From Planctomycetota bacterium (lineage in GTDB: Bacteria > Planctomycetota > UBA1135 > GCA-002686595): a DNA stretch of 64,000 nucleotides. Shown in pieces: positions 17,998-27,069 of this stretch. The notes beneath the pieces were generated by a model. It saw nothing but the letters and a program-made list of their open reading frames with translations, searched no databases and had not been told where the DNA came from. The stretch is from NCBI GenBank assembly GCA_016712565.1, contig JADJQU010000004.1, positions 372,001 through 436,000 of the forward strand, given 5' to 3'. The first letter of the stretch is position 1; every line of letters starts with the position of its first letter. Made by a program: the position numbers and the translations under genes.

Positions 17998-19359
17998 ATG
18001 GCCACCGTCCCGGGCGCCTGGTCCCATGGGCTCGCACCCGCGGCCCCGCTGCTGCTCCTCCTGGCGGCCCTGGCCTGCGCACCCCTGGGGCTCGGGCCCA
18101 AGGGAACCCGGGCGCCGGAGCCAGCCCGCGCCGACGCGGATTCGAGGGAAGCCGCCGGGAATGCGGTGGCGGCGCTCCAGGCTCCCGCTCCGGCCAAGAA
18201 CGGCGCCGCGGCCCCGCGCTGGAAGGCCGAGGGCCTGGTCTCTGTGCGGCTCTCGCGCTTCGAGCAGCGCGGCGAACTCGTCGTGCGCGGAGCTCGCGGA
18301 GGCCGGGGCGCGTCCCTGTCGATCGAGGTGCACCGTCAGGGTGCGGCGCTGCGCGTGGCCCAGGGCGCGGCGCCCTCGGCCGAAGCGCTGATCGAGCCCC
18401 AGGATCCCGCCGCGGGCCTGCAGCTCGACGGAGCGCGCTACCGGGGCAAGCTGCGCCTGCGGCCCCATGGGGAGGGCGGCCTCTCTGTCGACAACCTCCT
18501 GGATCTGGAGGATTACGTGGCGGGCGTGGTGGCCGGGGAGGTGCAGCTCCTGGGCTCCTCCCGCGCGGAGTTGGAGGCCCAGGCCATCGCCTCGCGCAGC
18601 TTCGCGCTGGCCCAATTCGAGGCCCGCGGCGCGCGCTCCCTGGAAGTGCGACTCCAGGACAGCACCCGCGACCAACGCTACGTGGGCGTGTTCGAGCCCA
18701 CGCGCGAAGAGCGTTCCCAGCGTGCCGCGCGCGAACTGGCCGCCGCGATCGAGGCCACCCGCGGTCTGGTGCTGGAGGAGAACGGCGCCACGCTCGATGC
18801 GCGTTTCCACGCCGCCTGCGGCGGCCGCACGGCCGATGCCGCCGATGTGTTCCCCGAAGCCGCGCGCTTCCGCTCGCTCACCAGCGTGGACTGTCCGGCC
18901 TGCGGCGGGTCCGCGGCCGAGGGAGGTGCGGTGCTTCCCGCCGCCCAAGGGGCCGACCTTTCGTGGCGCGCATCCCTGGACCGGGGACGGCTCGACCTCC
19001 TGGCGCGCGCCCTGGGCGTGGGCACGCGCCTGCTGACTCTGGCTCCCCTGCGCCGGGATCGCGGCGGCCGCTGGGTCGAAGTGGAAGTCACCGGCGACCG
19101 CGAGCGGCGCCAGATCTCCTTCGAGACCCTGCGGCGCGAGTTGCGCGACAACGCCGTGGCCTCGAACCTCGTGCTGCTCACGGAGCCCCGTCCGGGCAAG
19201 CCCATCGAAGGCAGTCTGATGTTCGTGGGGCGCGGCCGTGGGCACGGAGTGGGCCTGTGCCAGAACGGCTGTCGCGTCGCGGCAGCCCGAGGCTGGTCGG
19301 CGGAACGGATCTTGGCCCACTTCTATCCGGAGAGCGCCGTGGTGGATGGACGCCGCTAG
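17998..19359 (+). CDS. SpoIID/LytB-domain protein, secreted
   Basis: A 453-residue protein with an N-terminal signal or membrane segment (APLLLLLAALACAPLGL). An Ala-rich linker and a SpoIID domain (about residues 160-450) follow. Diagnostic segments are LDLEDYVAGVVAGEVQ, AELEAQAIASRSFALAQ, HAACGGRTADAADVF and, at the end, GRGRGHGVGLCQNGCRVAA. In endospore formers SpoIID cleaves denuded peptidoglycan strands. In Gram-negative bacteria the same domain is found in cell-wall or septation proteins. TTG (17995) and ATG (17998) are adjacent start options. The 3' end overlaps tgt by 14 bp. Confidence 0.88.
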   Translation: MATVPGAWSHGLAPAAPLLLLLAALACAPLGLGPKGTRAPEPARADADSREAAGNAVAALQAPAPAKNGAAAPRWKAEGLVSVRLSRFEQRGELVVRGARGGRGASLSIEVHRQGAALRVAQGAAPSAEALIEPQDPAAGLQLDGARYRGKLRLRPHGEGGLSVDNLLDLEDYVAGVVAGEVQLLGSSRAELEAQAIASRSFALAQFEARGARSLEVRLQDSTRDQRYVGVFEPTREERSQRAARELAAAIEATRGLVLEENGATLDARFHAACGGRTADAADVFPEAARFRSLTSVDCPACGGSAAEGGAVLPAAQGADLSWRASLDRGRLDLLARALGVGTRLLTLAPLRRDRGGRWVEVEVTGDRERRQISFETLRRELRDNAVASNLVLLTEPRPGKPIEGSLMFVGRGRGHGVGLCQNGCRVAAARGWSAERILAHFYPESAVVDGRR

Positions 19360-20623
19360 CCCCGTGGACGCCGGCGCGGCAGGCCTGCAGGGCGACGGGC
19401 GGCGCGCCGCCGGCTCGACCTCCGTGGAGGCCGGCGGTCCCGCCAGCGCCCCCGCGGGCGGCGGGAGTCGCGGGGGATTCTCCTTCGAGCTTCGGGCGCA
19501 GGACGTTGCCACGCGCGCCCGCTGCGGAGTCTTCAGCACGCCCCACGGAGAGGTCGAGACCCCGGCCTTCATGCCGGTGGGAACGCGCGGCACGGTCAAG
19601 GGCGTGCTGCCCTCGCAGCTGCGAGAACTGGGCGCGCGCATGCTGCTCGCCAACACCTATCACCTGCACCTGCGGCCCGGCGAAGACGTGGTGCGCGCCC
19701 TGGGCGGACTGCACCGCTTCATGAATTGGGACGGGCCGCTGCTCACCGATTCGGGCGGCTACCAGGTGTTCAGCCTGGCGGGCATCAGCCAGGTGGACGA
19801 CGACGGCGTGACCTTCCAATCGGTCGTGGACGGTGCCCGCGTGCGCTTCACGCCCGAGCGCGCCGTCGAGGTCCAGGCCGCCCTGGGAGCCGACGTGCAA
19901 ATGGCTTTCGACCAGTGCCCCGCGGATCCGCGCGACCGGCGCCTGGTGGAGGAGGGCGTGCTGCGCACCCAGCGTTGGCTGGAGCGTTGCGTGCGCGCCC
20001 ACCGCGCGCTGGGCGGAGAATCCCGCGGCCAGGCGCTGTTCGGCATCGTGCAGGGCGGCGTGTTCGCCGACCTGCGCCAGAGTTGCCTCGAGGCCGTCTG
20101 CGCCCACGACCTCGTCGGCTACGCCATCGGCGGCGTCAGCGTCGGCGAGACGCGCGAGGACATGCGCACGGCCGTCGAGTGCACGGCGCCGCTGCTGCCC
20201 GCCCACAAGCCGCGCTACCTGATGGGCGTCGGGATGCCGGAAGACTTCTTCGACGCGGTGGCCCAGGGCGTGGACCTGTTCGATTGTGTCACGCCCACGC
20301 GGCACGGTCGCACGCACCAGGCCTTCACCTCCCTGGGCCAGCTCAACCTGCGCAATGCGGACTTCGCGCGCGACCTGCGCCCCCTGGATCCGGAATGCGA
20401 CTGTCCCTGCTGCACGGGCTTCAGCCGCGGCACGCTGCGGCACCTGTGCAAGTCCAATGAGATGCTCGGGGCCCAGTTGTTGACCCTGCACAACCTGCGC
20501 TTCTTCGCGCGGCTCTTCGAACGCATGCGCAGCGCCATTCCCCGCGGCGAACTCACGCGCCTGCGGGAAGCCGTGCTGCCCACGGCGATGCGCCGCGTCA
20601 GCGCCAAGGAACTGGCCCGCTAG
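19346..20623 (+). CDS. tgt: tRNA-guanine (queuine) transglycosylase
   Basis: Tgt swaps G34 for preQ1 in GUN-anticodon tRNAs. Motifs include ANTYHLHLRPG, LLTDSGGYQVFSL (substrate pocket), AFDQCPADPRDRRL, GIVQGGVFADLR, AIGGVSVGE, VDLFDCVTPTRHGR (catalytic Asp) and the zinc site CDCPCC with a downstream His (TLHNLRFF). The 425-residue product is about 45 longer than usual because of an Ala/Gly-rich N-terminal stretch before SFELRAQD. The ATG at 19346 overlaps the SpoIID-like gene. A later start cannot be excluded. Confidence 0.95.
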   Translation: MDAASPVDAGAAGLQGDGRRAAGSTSVEAGGPASAPAGGGSRGGFSFELRAQDVATRARCGVFSTPHGEVETPAFMPVGTRGTVKGVLPSQLRELGARMLLANTYHLHLRPGEDVVRALGGLHRFMNWDGPLLTDSGGYQVFSLAGISQVDDDGVTFQSVVDGARVRFTPERAVEVQAALGADVQMAFDQCPADPRDRRLVEEGVLRTQRWLERCVRAHRALGGESRGQALFGIVQGGVFADLRQSCLEAVCAHDLVGYAIGGVSVGETREDMRTAVECTAPLLPAHKPRYLMGVGMPEDFFDAVAQGVDLFDCVTPTRHGRTHQAFTSLGQLNLRNADFARDLRPLDPECDCPCCTGFSRGTLRHLCKSNEMLGAQLLTLHNLRFFARLFERMRSAIPRGELTRLREAVLPTAMRRVSAKELAR

Positions 20624-20638
20624 GGGCCCCCGCGCCGG

Positions 20639-20660
20639 TGCTCACCGGTGCTCACCGGTG
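20639..20660. repeat. 10-bp tandem repeat after tgt
   Basis: Head-to-tail copies of CTCACCGGTG (20641-20660), with further degraded copies on both sides up to about 20675. Each copy holds the palindrome CACCGGTG. It lies directly between the convergent ends of tgt and the small Cys-rich gene, whose stop codon is in the degraded flank. Confidence 0.85.
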
Positions 20661-20671
20661 CGCAGCCGTGC

Positions 20672-20833
20672 TCAGCGGCGCTGGTAGTCCGGACACTGGC
20701 GCGCGTTGGGGCGCTCTCGGCGCTTGCACACGTTGCCGTAATCCAGCTTGCACGAGTCGCACAGCGGCGGCGCGGGCTCGAGCCCGAACAGCCGCCGCGT
20801 GAAATCCCGCAGCGAGGAGAAGAGCTTGCCCAC
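20672..20833 (-). CDS. 53-residue Cys-rich small protein
   Basis: Starts at GTG 20833 as MGKLFSSLRDFTRRLFGLEP and ends CPDYQRR. Four cysteines are arranged C-x2-C-x7-C-x10-C (LCDSCKLDYGNVCKRRERP, then RQC), a spacing that could bind a metal. An amphipathic N-terminal helix precedes them. A GGGGAGG sequence sits just upstream of the GTG. The gene begins 30 bp after the stop of the SH3-domain gene on the same strand, so the two probably form an operon. I do not recognise the family. Confidence 0.65.
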   Translation of the reverse strand: MGKLFSSLRDFTRRLFGLEPAPPLCDSCKLDYGNVCKRRERPNARQCPDYQRR

Positions 20834-20863
20834 GGGCCTCCCCGTCGGAACGGGCCAGCTCCC

Positions 20864-22215
20864 CTAGCGCTCCTTGCGGCCGGAAAGCACCTCGATGCGG
20901 CGCACGTCGATCAGGCGCGGCACGGCCACCTTGCCGATGTCGCCCGGCGCGTAGGAGCGCAGTTCGCTGCCGTTGATCCCCACCTCGTAGCCGACGTAAT
21001 CGGCCAGGTCGTAGCGCCCGTTGCATTGGATCTCCGCCACGGGGTCGCCGCCCCAGCGAATCAAGTAGGTCGTCGGCTGGCCGGAGACGACCTTCTTTTC
21101 GATCCAACCGCGGGTGTCGAAGCGGCCGCTGTAGATGTCCTTGTTCTTGGCGGCCTGGGCCAGGGCCTCCTGCCGGCGCAGATTGTCCTGTTCCATGCGC
21201 TCCTTCTGGGCCTGGAGTTCGCGCTTGAGCTCCAGGGCTTGCACCAGGGTGTCCACCTGGTCGAGCCCCTTCTTCGCCAGTTCCTTGGTGGCGCCGTCCT
21301 GGAGGCTGTCGAAGACCCGCTGGTACTGGTCTCGCACAGGAGCGAACTGCGGCTGAGCACTGGCCTTCTCGCGAGCCAGGGCCGCGTCCGCTGCCTTGAG
21401 GGCTTCGACCGCCTCCTGGGGAGACAGGGGACCCGCGGGAGCCGCCGAGCCGGAATCTCCGGCGGCGGTCTCCACACCGGCCGCGGCCGCGGCGGCCGCC
21501 CCAGAGTCGGCGGCGATGCCCGCCGGCCCGGCGGCCTTGGCAGCGCCAAGGCTGCTCGCCGGCGTGCGCTTCCTGGCCTCGATCACCGCCCCGGCCCAGG
21601 CCGCCGCGCCATCGGTCCCGGAGGCCAGGGCCTCGCACTCGGACTTGGCCACGAAACCCCGGACCCCGGGAGGCGAGTAGACCTTGATCCAGTCCTCGGC
21701 CAGCGGCTTGGCCGCGTCGTTCCTGGCGATCAGGCGCACGCGGTCGCCCTTGGAGAGGTTCGGCTGAAGCGGGTAGCTCTCCGGACCGCTGGAGGGCAGG
21801 GGCCGTGCGCGCACGTCCGAGCCGGTGATTTCCAGCACGCCCGCCTCGGAGGAGGCCTTGACGAACTGGCCGTAGACCCAGATCTCGAAACCGCCGGGCA
21901 CTTCACACTCGAGCCAGTCGCCGCGCTCCTCGTAGACGGCCACCAGCGTGCCCGCCGGGAGCTTGGACACGCTCGCGCCGTTGGCATCGCCGAAATTCCG
22001 CGCGGTCGCGCCGGCGGAGGCCACCTTGAGGTAGCGCATGTACTTGGACTTCTGCGCGGCCGGCGGAGTCGCGGCGCCGGAGCTGCCCGCGGCTGCCGCG
22101 GGATTCGCCGGCTGCGCCGGCGTCTCCTGGGCCGCGGCGCTCGCCGCCAGCAAGACGGAGAAGGCCAGAGAAAGCAGAGAGGACGCACAGGACTCGGCGT
22201 GAACGTGCTGATCAT
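20864..22215 (-). CDS. Secreted protein with two SH3-like domains and a coiled coil
   Basis: About 450 residues. In the main frame (down from about 22190) a hydrophobic stretch LLSLAFSVLLAASAAAQ forms a signal peptide, but no start codon precedes it in frame. The nearest ATG (22215, MISTFTPSPV) is one frame off, and restoring one missing base would join them. Two bacterial SH3-like segments follow (around LPAGTLVAVYEERGDWLECE and GDRVRLIARNDAAKPLAEDW). An Ala-rich linker, a charged coiled coil (LELKRELQAQKERMEQDNLR) and a C-terminal beta-rich region with WIEKKVV and YLIRWGGDPVAEIQC complete it. It is likely periplasmic and cell-wall associated. The true N-terminus is uncertain. Confidence 0.7.
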
Positions 22216-22446
22216 GGGTGCAGGCCCTTCGAACGAAGGCTCGTGAGTGTTTCGCTGCGCGGAGATGGTGTCGCTTCGCGGAGGATGTTGCGCCACGCGG
22301 CCGCGAACTTTTGGTACAGCTCGCTCGTGAAGCGGGCGCGAAGCGGGCGCGACGCGCGCGCGCTCACCCTCGCTCCGTCCGCCGGATCGTAGCGGTCCAG
22401 GGGGACCACTTCCACAGCGACTTCGCGCCCAATCCAGCAGCTTTCC

Positions 22447-23539
22447 GTGACCTACTTTCCCTACATGGTCTTCGCGCGAGGGGAGGCCCACGCCGCGCGC
22501 TTCAGCCTGACCCAATCGGGCATGCCTCCCCCGCCCGACGATTTCGGCCTGCGGCTCGCCTCGGGCGCCGTGGACGCGGGCTACGCCGGCCTCGAGGCCC
22601 TGCCCGCCATGGAAGCCGCCATCGCCGCCTCCCTGGGCGTGGACCCGCGGCGCGTGATCGTCACCCTCGGGGCCACCGGAGGCATGCACCTCGCCGCCTG
22701 GAGTTTCTTCTGCCCCGGGTCCCGGGTGGCGAGCGAGACCCCCTCCTACGAGCCGCTGCGCTCCCTGCCCCAGGCCTTCGGAGCCGAGAGGGTGAGCGTT
22801 GGGCGGGATCCGTCGAACGGCTGGCGCCTGGACCCCGAGCGGGTGCGGCGAGCCCTGGCGGGCGCCCGTCCCGGCCACGTGTTCCTCACCAACTCCCACA
22901 ACCCCACGGGCGCCCTGATGACGGGGTCCGAGGTGGCGCTCCTGGCCCGCGAAGCCGAACGCGCCGGCGGCGTCCTGGTCTGCTGCGAGGTCTACCTGGA
23001 GTTCGCGCCGCCGGATCGCCGCGAACCCGCCTTCCGGCTGGCCCCCAACGCGGTTTCCGTCTCCAGCCTGACCAAGGCCTACGGGCTGGGAGGCCTGCGC
23101 CTGGGTTGGATCGTCCTGGGCGAAGGCCTCGTGGACCAGCGCGAGAGGATCCTGGACCTGGCCTACCTGACCTATGTGGACCTGCCGACGCCGGCCCTGC
23201 GGTCGGGCCTCGCCGCCTTCGAGCGCGCGAGGAGCAGAGACCGCGCATCGAACGCGTCCAGCAGGGCTCGCTGCCGCTGCTCAAGGCCTGGCTGAGCCAA
23301 ACCCCCGGCCTGTCGTGCGTGGAACCCGCCCTGGGCCTGACCGCCTTCCCCGCGTCGAAGGCGTTTGCGACACGCGGGCCCTGGGACGACGGCTGGCCCA
23401 GGAATTCGACGTGGGCGTGGTGCCCGGGGAGTTCTTCGACCTTCCCGGCCACCTGCGCCTGGGGTGCGGCCAGGAGCCCGACCGCCTGGCCGAGGCCCTG
23501 GAACGCCTAGGACGGGGAATCGCCGCCTGCCGGGCCTGA
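22447..23539 (+). CDS. PLP-dependent aminotransferase (class I/II), frameshifted twice
   Basis: A fold-type I aminotransferase, probably acting on an amino acid, with substrate not deducible. The first frame gives SGMPPPPDD, LGATGGMHLAAWSFF, the HVFLTNSHNPTGALM motif and the PLP lysine in SVSSLTKAYGLGGLRLGW. The frame breaks near 23228 and resumes as EEQRPRIERVQQGSLPLLKA. It breaks again near 23357 (a CCCC run) and resumes as RVEGVCDTRALGRRLAQEF and VGVVPGEFFDLPGHLRLGCG, the usual C-terminal Arg region. Both breaks need one extra base, giving about 364 residues. The start is GTG 22447, although no Shine-Dalgarno site supports it. The 3' end overlaps larC by 33 bp. Confidence 0.82.
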
Positions 23540-24796
23540 ATCCCCGCCGGCGCCGGACCTGGTGCCGGACCTGGTGCCGGACCGCAATTCCGCAAGCAGG
23601 CGCTCGACGATCTCGCGCTCCAACTCCCGCAGGGGCCGTCCCGTGGCCCGCGAGAGCAGGGCCAGGTCGTCGTGCTCGGGAGACAGGTCCAGGGGGCCCG
23701 CGGCAGCGGCCCCGTGGCGCAGCTTGACCCGCACCGTGCGGCCGAGGAACTCCACGCTGCGCACCTCGCGCTCCAATTCCGTGCGCTCCACCGAGGTCCA
23801 GCGCAGCCCCAGGGTGGTCGAGTGCCGGAAGACCAACTCCTCCAGGGGCCGCCGGGACTCGGCTCGACACAGGGCCGAGAGCACGACCCCGGGACGGTCC
23901 TTTTTCATTTGGACGCCGGTGGACCAGACGTCCAGGGCACCCGCGGCCCGCAGCAGGTCCTTCAGGTGTCCGAGTTCCTCGCCGCCCATGTCGTCGAGGT
24001 TGACCTCCAGGAGCCAGGCCTGGCCCGAACGCCTGGCCTGCAGCTCCCGGCCGAGTTGCACCCGCAGGATGTTCGCCGGCCCGTCCCGGGGATCGCGGTG
24101 TCCCGCGGCGTAGCCGATGCGACGGCTCTCGAAGGCGCCGGGGGGGGCGAATTCGTCCACGAATTCCGCCAGCAAGGCGGCCCCCGTGGGCGTCAGGCGC
24201 TCCCCGCCTCCGCCGCCGATCACCATGGGCAGCCCGCGCAGGATCTCGGCCGTACCGGGCGCGGGCACGGGCATTTCGCCGTGGGCGCAGCGCACCGTGC
24301 CGGTGCCGGTGGTCGGGGGGATCGAGTACACGCGGCGCACGCCCAGGAGCTCGAGCGCGTGGGCGGCCCCACACACGTCCACCAGGGCGTCGATGGCCCC
24401 CACCTCGTGAAAGTGGATCTGTTCCACCGAGGTTCCGTGCACCCGGGCCTCGGCCTCCGCGATGCGGCGGAACACGGCACCGGCGCGAGCCCGGGCCCCC
24501 GGTCCGATCGGCGCCCGGCCCACCACGGCGAGGCAGTCGGAAAGTCCCCGGTGAGGAATCTTGGTCCCCGCGGGCCCGTGCTCGGGCGTGTGGACGTCCA
24601 GCATCAGTCCGGACAGAGATCCGCGCCAGGCCACCTGGGTCGTGCACCGGATCTCCCCCAGGTCCAGGCCGTCCGCCATGGCCTGCAGGTGCCCCAATCC
24701 GAACCGCGGATCGTCCAGGGCGATCAACGCTGCCAGGAACATGTCCCCCGCGAGGCCCGAGTAGGGCTCCAGGAACAGCGTGGTCGCTTCGGTCAT
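23507..24796 (-). CDS. larC: Nickel-pincer cofactor synthase LarC
   Basis: LarC inserts nickel into the pincer nucleotide cofactor of lactate racemase and related LarA enzymes. The 429-residue product has LFLEPYSGLAGDMFLAAL at the start, GTSVEQIHFHEVGAIDALVD in the middle, HGEMPVPAPGTAEIL, and the C-terminal domain LLEVNLDDMGGEELGHLKDL. Family LarC can be made by programmed frameshifting; here one continuous frame is seen. larA, larB and larE are not in the window. The C-terminus carries short SGTR repeats. The ATG at 24796 overlaps the presumed comF stop (ATGA). Confidence 0.9.
   Translation of the reverse strand: MTEATTLFLEPYSGLAGDMFLAALIALDDPRFGLGHLQAMADGLDLGEIRCTTQVAWRGSLSGLMLDVHTPEHGPAGTKIPHRGLSDCLAVVGRAPIGPGARARAGAVFRRIAEAEARVHGTSVEQIHFHEVGAIDALVDVCGAAHALELLGVRRVYSIPPTTGTGTVRCAHGEMPVPAPGTAEILRGLPMVIGGGGGERLTPTGAALLAEFVDEFAPPGAFESRRIGYAAGHRDPRDGPANILRVQLGRELQARRSGQAWLLEVNLDDMGGEELGHLKDLLRAAGALDVWSTGVQMKKDRPGVVLSALCRAESRRPLEELVFRHSTTLGLRWTSVERTELEREVRSVEFLGRTVRVKLRHGAAAAGPLDLSPEHDDLALLSRATGRPLRELEREIVERLLAELRSGTRSGTRSGAGGDSGPAGGDSPS
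23552..23584. repeat. 12-bp tandem repeat in the 3' end of larC
   Basis: Nearly three copies of GCCGGACCTGGT (plus-strand sense), which encode the repeated SGTR tail of LarC just before its stop. The unit is a multiple of three, so copy number can change without shifting the frame. Confidence 0.85.
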
Positions 24797-25891
24797 GGCC
24801 GGAATCTACCCGGACCGGCGGCCCGGCGCCCGCCGCACTCCGCGGGCGCCTGCTCGCGCGGCACGGTCCCGCCGCGCGGGAGCACTCCATCGCCGGCGCC
24901 GGGTCGTGCCCGCGGGAGTCGCGAGCCGCTGGTCCCTCCGGAGTCTCCCCGGGGGCCGCGGCGCCGGCGGATCCGTCCGCGGAATCGCCGAGACCCTGGC
25001 GAGCGGCTGCCCTGGCCAAGCAGGCCACCGACACTTCTCGGGCGCCCGCGGAACGCAGTGCCCGGGCGCACTCGCCGGCCGTGGCCCCGGAAGTGACCAC
25101 GTCGTCGACGAGGATCACGCGCCGCCCCTGGATCCGCGGGCGCGCACCCTCCCGCACGGCGAAGGCACCGCGCACGTTGGCCGAGCGGGAACGCGCCCCG
25201 GGGGCCCCCTGGGGCGAGGTGGCGCGCACTCTGCGGAGCGCGGTCACGCAGGGGAGTTCCAGGCTCGCCGCCAGGGCCAGGGCCACCAGGGCAGCCTGGT
25301 CGTAACCGCGGGCCCAACGTCGCAGGGGGTGCAGGGGCACCGGGACCACCAGTTCCGGAGCCGATTCCCCTGGCCGATCCGGCCCCGGCCCGCCCGGGGA
25401 ATCCGGGCCGGGCGGACCCGCGGCCCCGGGGCGCCCGCGGCCACCCGGAACCCGAGGCCAGTTCCCCTCTGGACGCGAATTCCGCACACACTCCGCCAGG
25501 AGCTCGCCCAGGGGCCGCGCGAGGTCCGGTCGCGAGCCGTGCTTGAGCGCCAGGATCCAGGCCCGGGCCGCGGATCGTCGCCGTAGTCCGCGAGGGCCAC
25601 GAGTCGACTCCACCCGGGTGGGTCGCGCCGGCAGGCGGCGCACAGGCTCCCCGGGGGAAGTCGCAGCCCGAGCCTGGCCGCGCAGCGGGCGCAGCGCGCG
25701 TCCGGCCCCCCGTGGGGCTCCCCCGCCGAGAGGCGAGGAGCGCTTGGGGAAGGTCCGAGGCGATGGGCGGCGCAGCACACGTCCGCCTCCGACCGCGCGC
25801 CGCACAGGGCGCAGTTCCAGGGGAACAGGGCGTCGGCGAATTCCGCCAGCGTCGCCCCCACGAGTCGAGCCCATCCCTGCAGGTCCACCAC
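24793..25891 (-). CDS. comF: ComF-family phosphoribosyltransferase-like protein, frameshifted
   Basis: ComF proteins have a zinc finger and a phosphoribosyltransferase fold and are linked to natural transformation. The N-terminal part (WNCALCGARSEADVCCAAHR, then CARCAARLG and LCAACRRDP) holds the Cys pairs. The frame breaks near 25577, and the next frame continues ARAWILALKHGSRPDLARPL, LVVPVPLHPLRRWARGYDQA and the PRPP loop VILVDDVVTSGATAGECARAL. It then runs on without a stop. A second missing base after the PRPP loop would lead to a TGA at 24793 that overlaps the larC ATG. The linker and tail are long Pro/Gly/Ala stretches, making about 366 residues where about 240 is usual. Both ends are uncertain. 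Confidence 0.75.
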
Positions 25892-25939
25892 TCCTCGACC
25901 GGTCGACGGGCCCCAGGCGGGTCAATTTTGCGCAAGACC

Positions 25940-26533
25940 TCAGGCGCCGGCTTCGTCCTCGTCAAGCATCACGGGGGCGCGCGTGCCCGCCCTCGGCAGC
26001 GCCAGACCCAACTCACGGCGCAGGCGCTCGGCATAGGACTGCACGGCCTCCCCGGCCGCGGAATCGATGCCGAACAGGTCTCCCACCTCCTTCGCCAGGC
26101 CGGGATCGCGGTCGAAATCCGGCGGGTGCTGACGGAACCAGGCGCGCAGGTGCCGCCGCGCCGTCACCATCGACCACCACCAGGCGCTCAATTCCAGCAG
26201 GGCCGCGGCGAGCACCACGCCTCCGGTCCACAGGGCGGAGGACCCTGGACTCTCGGCGGGCTCGGGCACGGCGCGGGCGTAGAGCTGGGCCGCGAAGCCC
26301 GCCAGCAGCAGACCGAAACCCAGCAGAGTCTGCACGCGGTGGAACAACATCGAGCGCAGGGAACGCAGGTCGGCCCGCGGCCGCCCGAAACGCTCCTCCA
26401 CGAGCGACTGGGGGTCGCGCACCAGGGTCCCGTGGGCCAGGAGCAGTCCGCCCGCCAGGCACAGCACGAGCCCGAGGCTCCCCCAATCGGGAGGCCCCCA
26501 CAGGCGCTGCACCGCCAAGTCCGGCTCGAGCAT
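25940..26533 (-). CDS. Two-helix membrane protein of unknown function
   Basis: A 197-residue product starting MLEPDLAVQRLWGPPDWGSL. Two or three hydrophobic helices are clear: LGLVLCLAGGLLLAHG, LLGFGLLLAGFAAQLYA and GGVVLAAALLELSAWWW. They are followed by a charged cytoplasmic C-terminal third ending DEDEAGA. No motif is recognised. It lies upstream of comF (48 bp) on the same strand and divergent from gatC, so it may head a comF-larC transcript. Confidence 0.65.
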   Translation of the reverse strand: MLEPDLAVQRLWGPPDWGSLGLVLCLAGGLLLAHGTLVRDPQSLVEERFGRPRADLRSLRSMLFHRVQTLLGFGLLLAGFAAQLYARAVPEPAESPGSSALWTGGVVLAAALLELSAWWWSMVTARRHLRAWFRQHPPDFDRDPGLAKEVGDLFGIDSAAGEAVQSYAERLRRELGLALPRAGTRAPVMLDEDEAGA

Positions 26534-26739
26534 GGGGCGACGGTAGGTCCGCCGTGGTCCCCTGGCAACCACCCGCGGTCTCGAACCGGGGAGCGTCCCG
26601 CTCCGCGGGCCCGAGCGGCCCGTCCTCGGCCGAGCACGGGGCACGAACACCGGCGGCGCAGTTGGCCCCACTGAGAGAGGGGTCTATCATCCGCCGCCCG
26701 CCCGGCCGCAACGCGCTCCCCGCAGAAGACCCCCAGCCC

Positions 26740-27069
26740 ATGGCGACCGAAAACCCCCGGGATCCGGAGGGATCCCCGCCCCGCGCGCCCGACGTGATGC
26801 ACATCGCGCGCCTCGCCCGACTGGCGATCGATCCCGCGCGCGAGCGCGAGGTGGGCCTGCAATTCGCTCGCATCCTCGACGCCTTCCAGACCTTGACCAC
26901 CCTGGACGTCACCGGCGTCGAGCCCATGACGCGGCCCACGGACCTCACCGATGTGCTGCGGGAGGACCGCGAACGGCCGAGTCTCGCCGTGAACGCCGCC
27001 TTGGCCAATGCCCCCGCGCGCGTGGAGGACTTCTACAGCGTTCCCAAGACCATCGGCGGGGAAGCGTGA
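26740..27069 (+). CDS. gatC: Asp/Glu-tRNA amidotransferase subunit C
   Basis: GatC stabilises the GatA-GatB complex. The 109-residue product has the family core: VMHIARLARLAI near residue 20, then FARILDAFQTLTTLDVTGVE and the C-terminal LREDRERPS and VEDFYSVPKTI. The ATG at 26740 places it first in the gatCAB operon. Its stop overlaps the gatA GTG (GTGA). The open frame upstream is a shadow of the divergent spacer. Confidence 0.95.
   Translation: MATENPRDPEGSPPRAPDVMHIARLARLAIDPAREREVGLQFARILDAFQTLTTLDVTGVEPMTRPTDLTDVLREDRERPSLAVNAALANAPARVEDFYSVPKTIGGEA

Noticed and set aside
22212..22415. 67-codon minus-strand frame upstream of the SH3 gene
   Set aside because: It has no start signal and no conservation clue, and it overlaps the presumed promoter and the SH3 start region.
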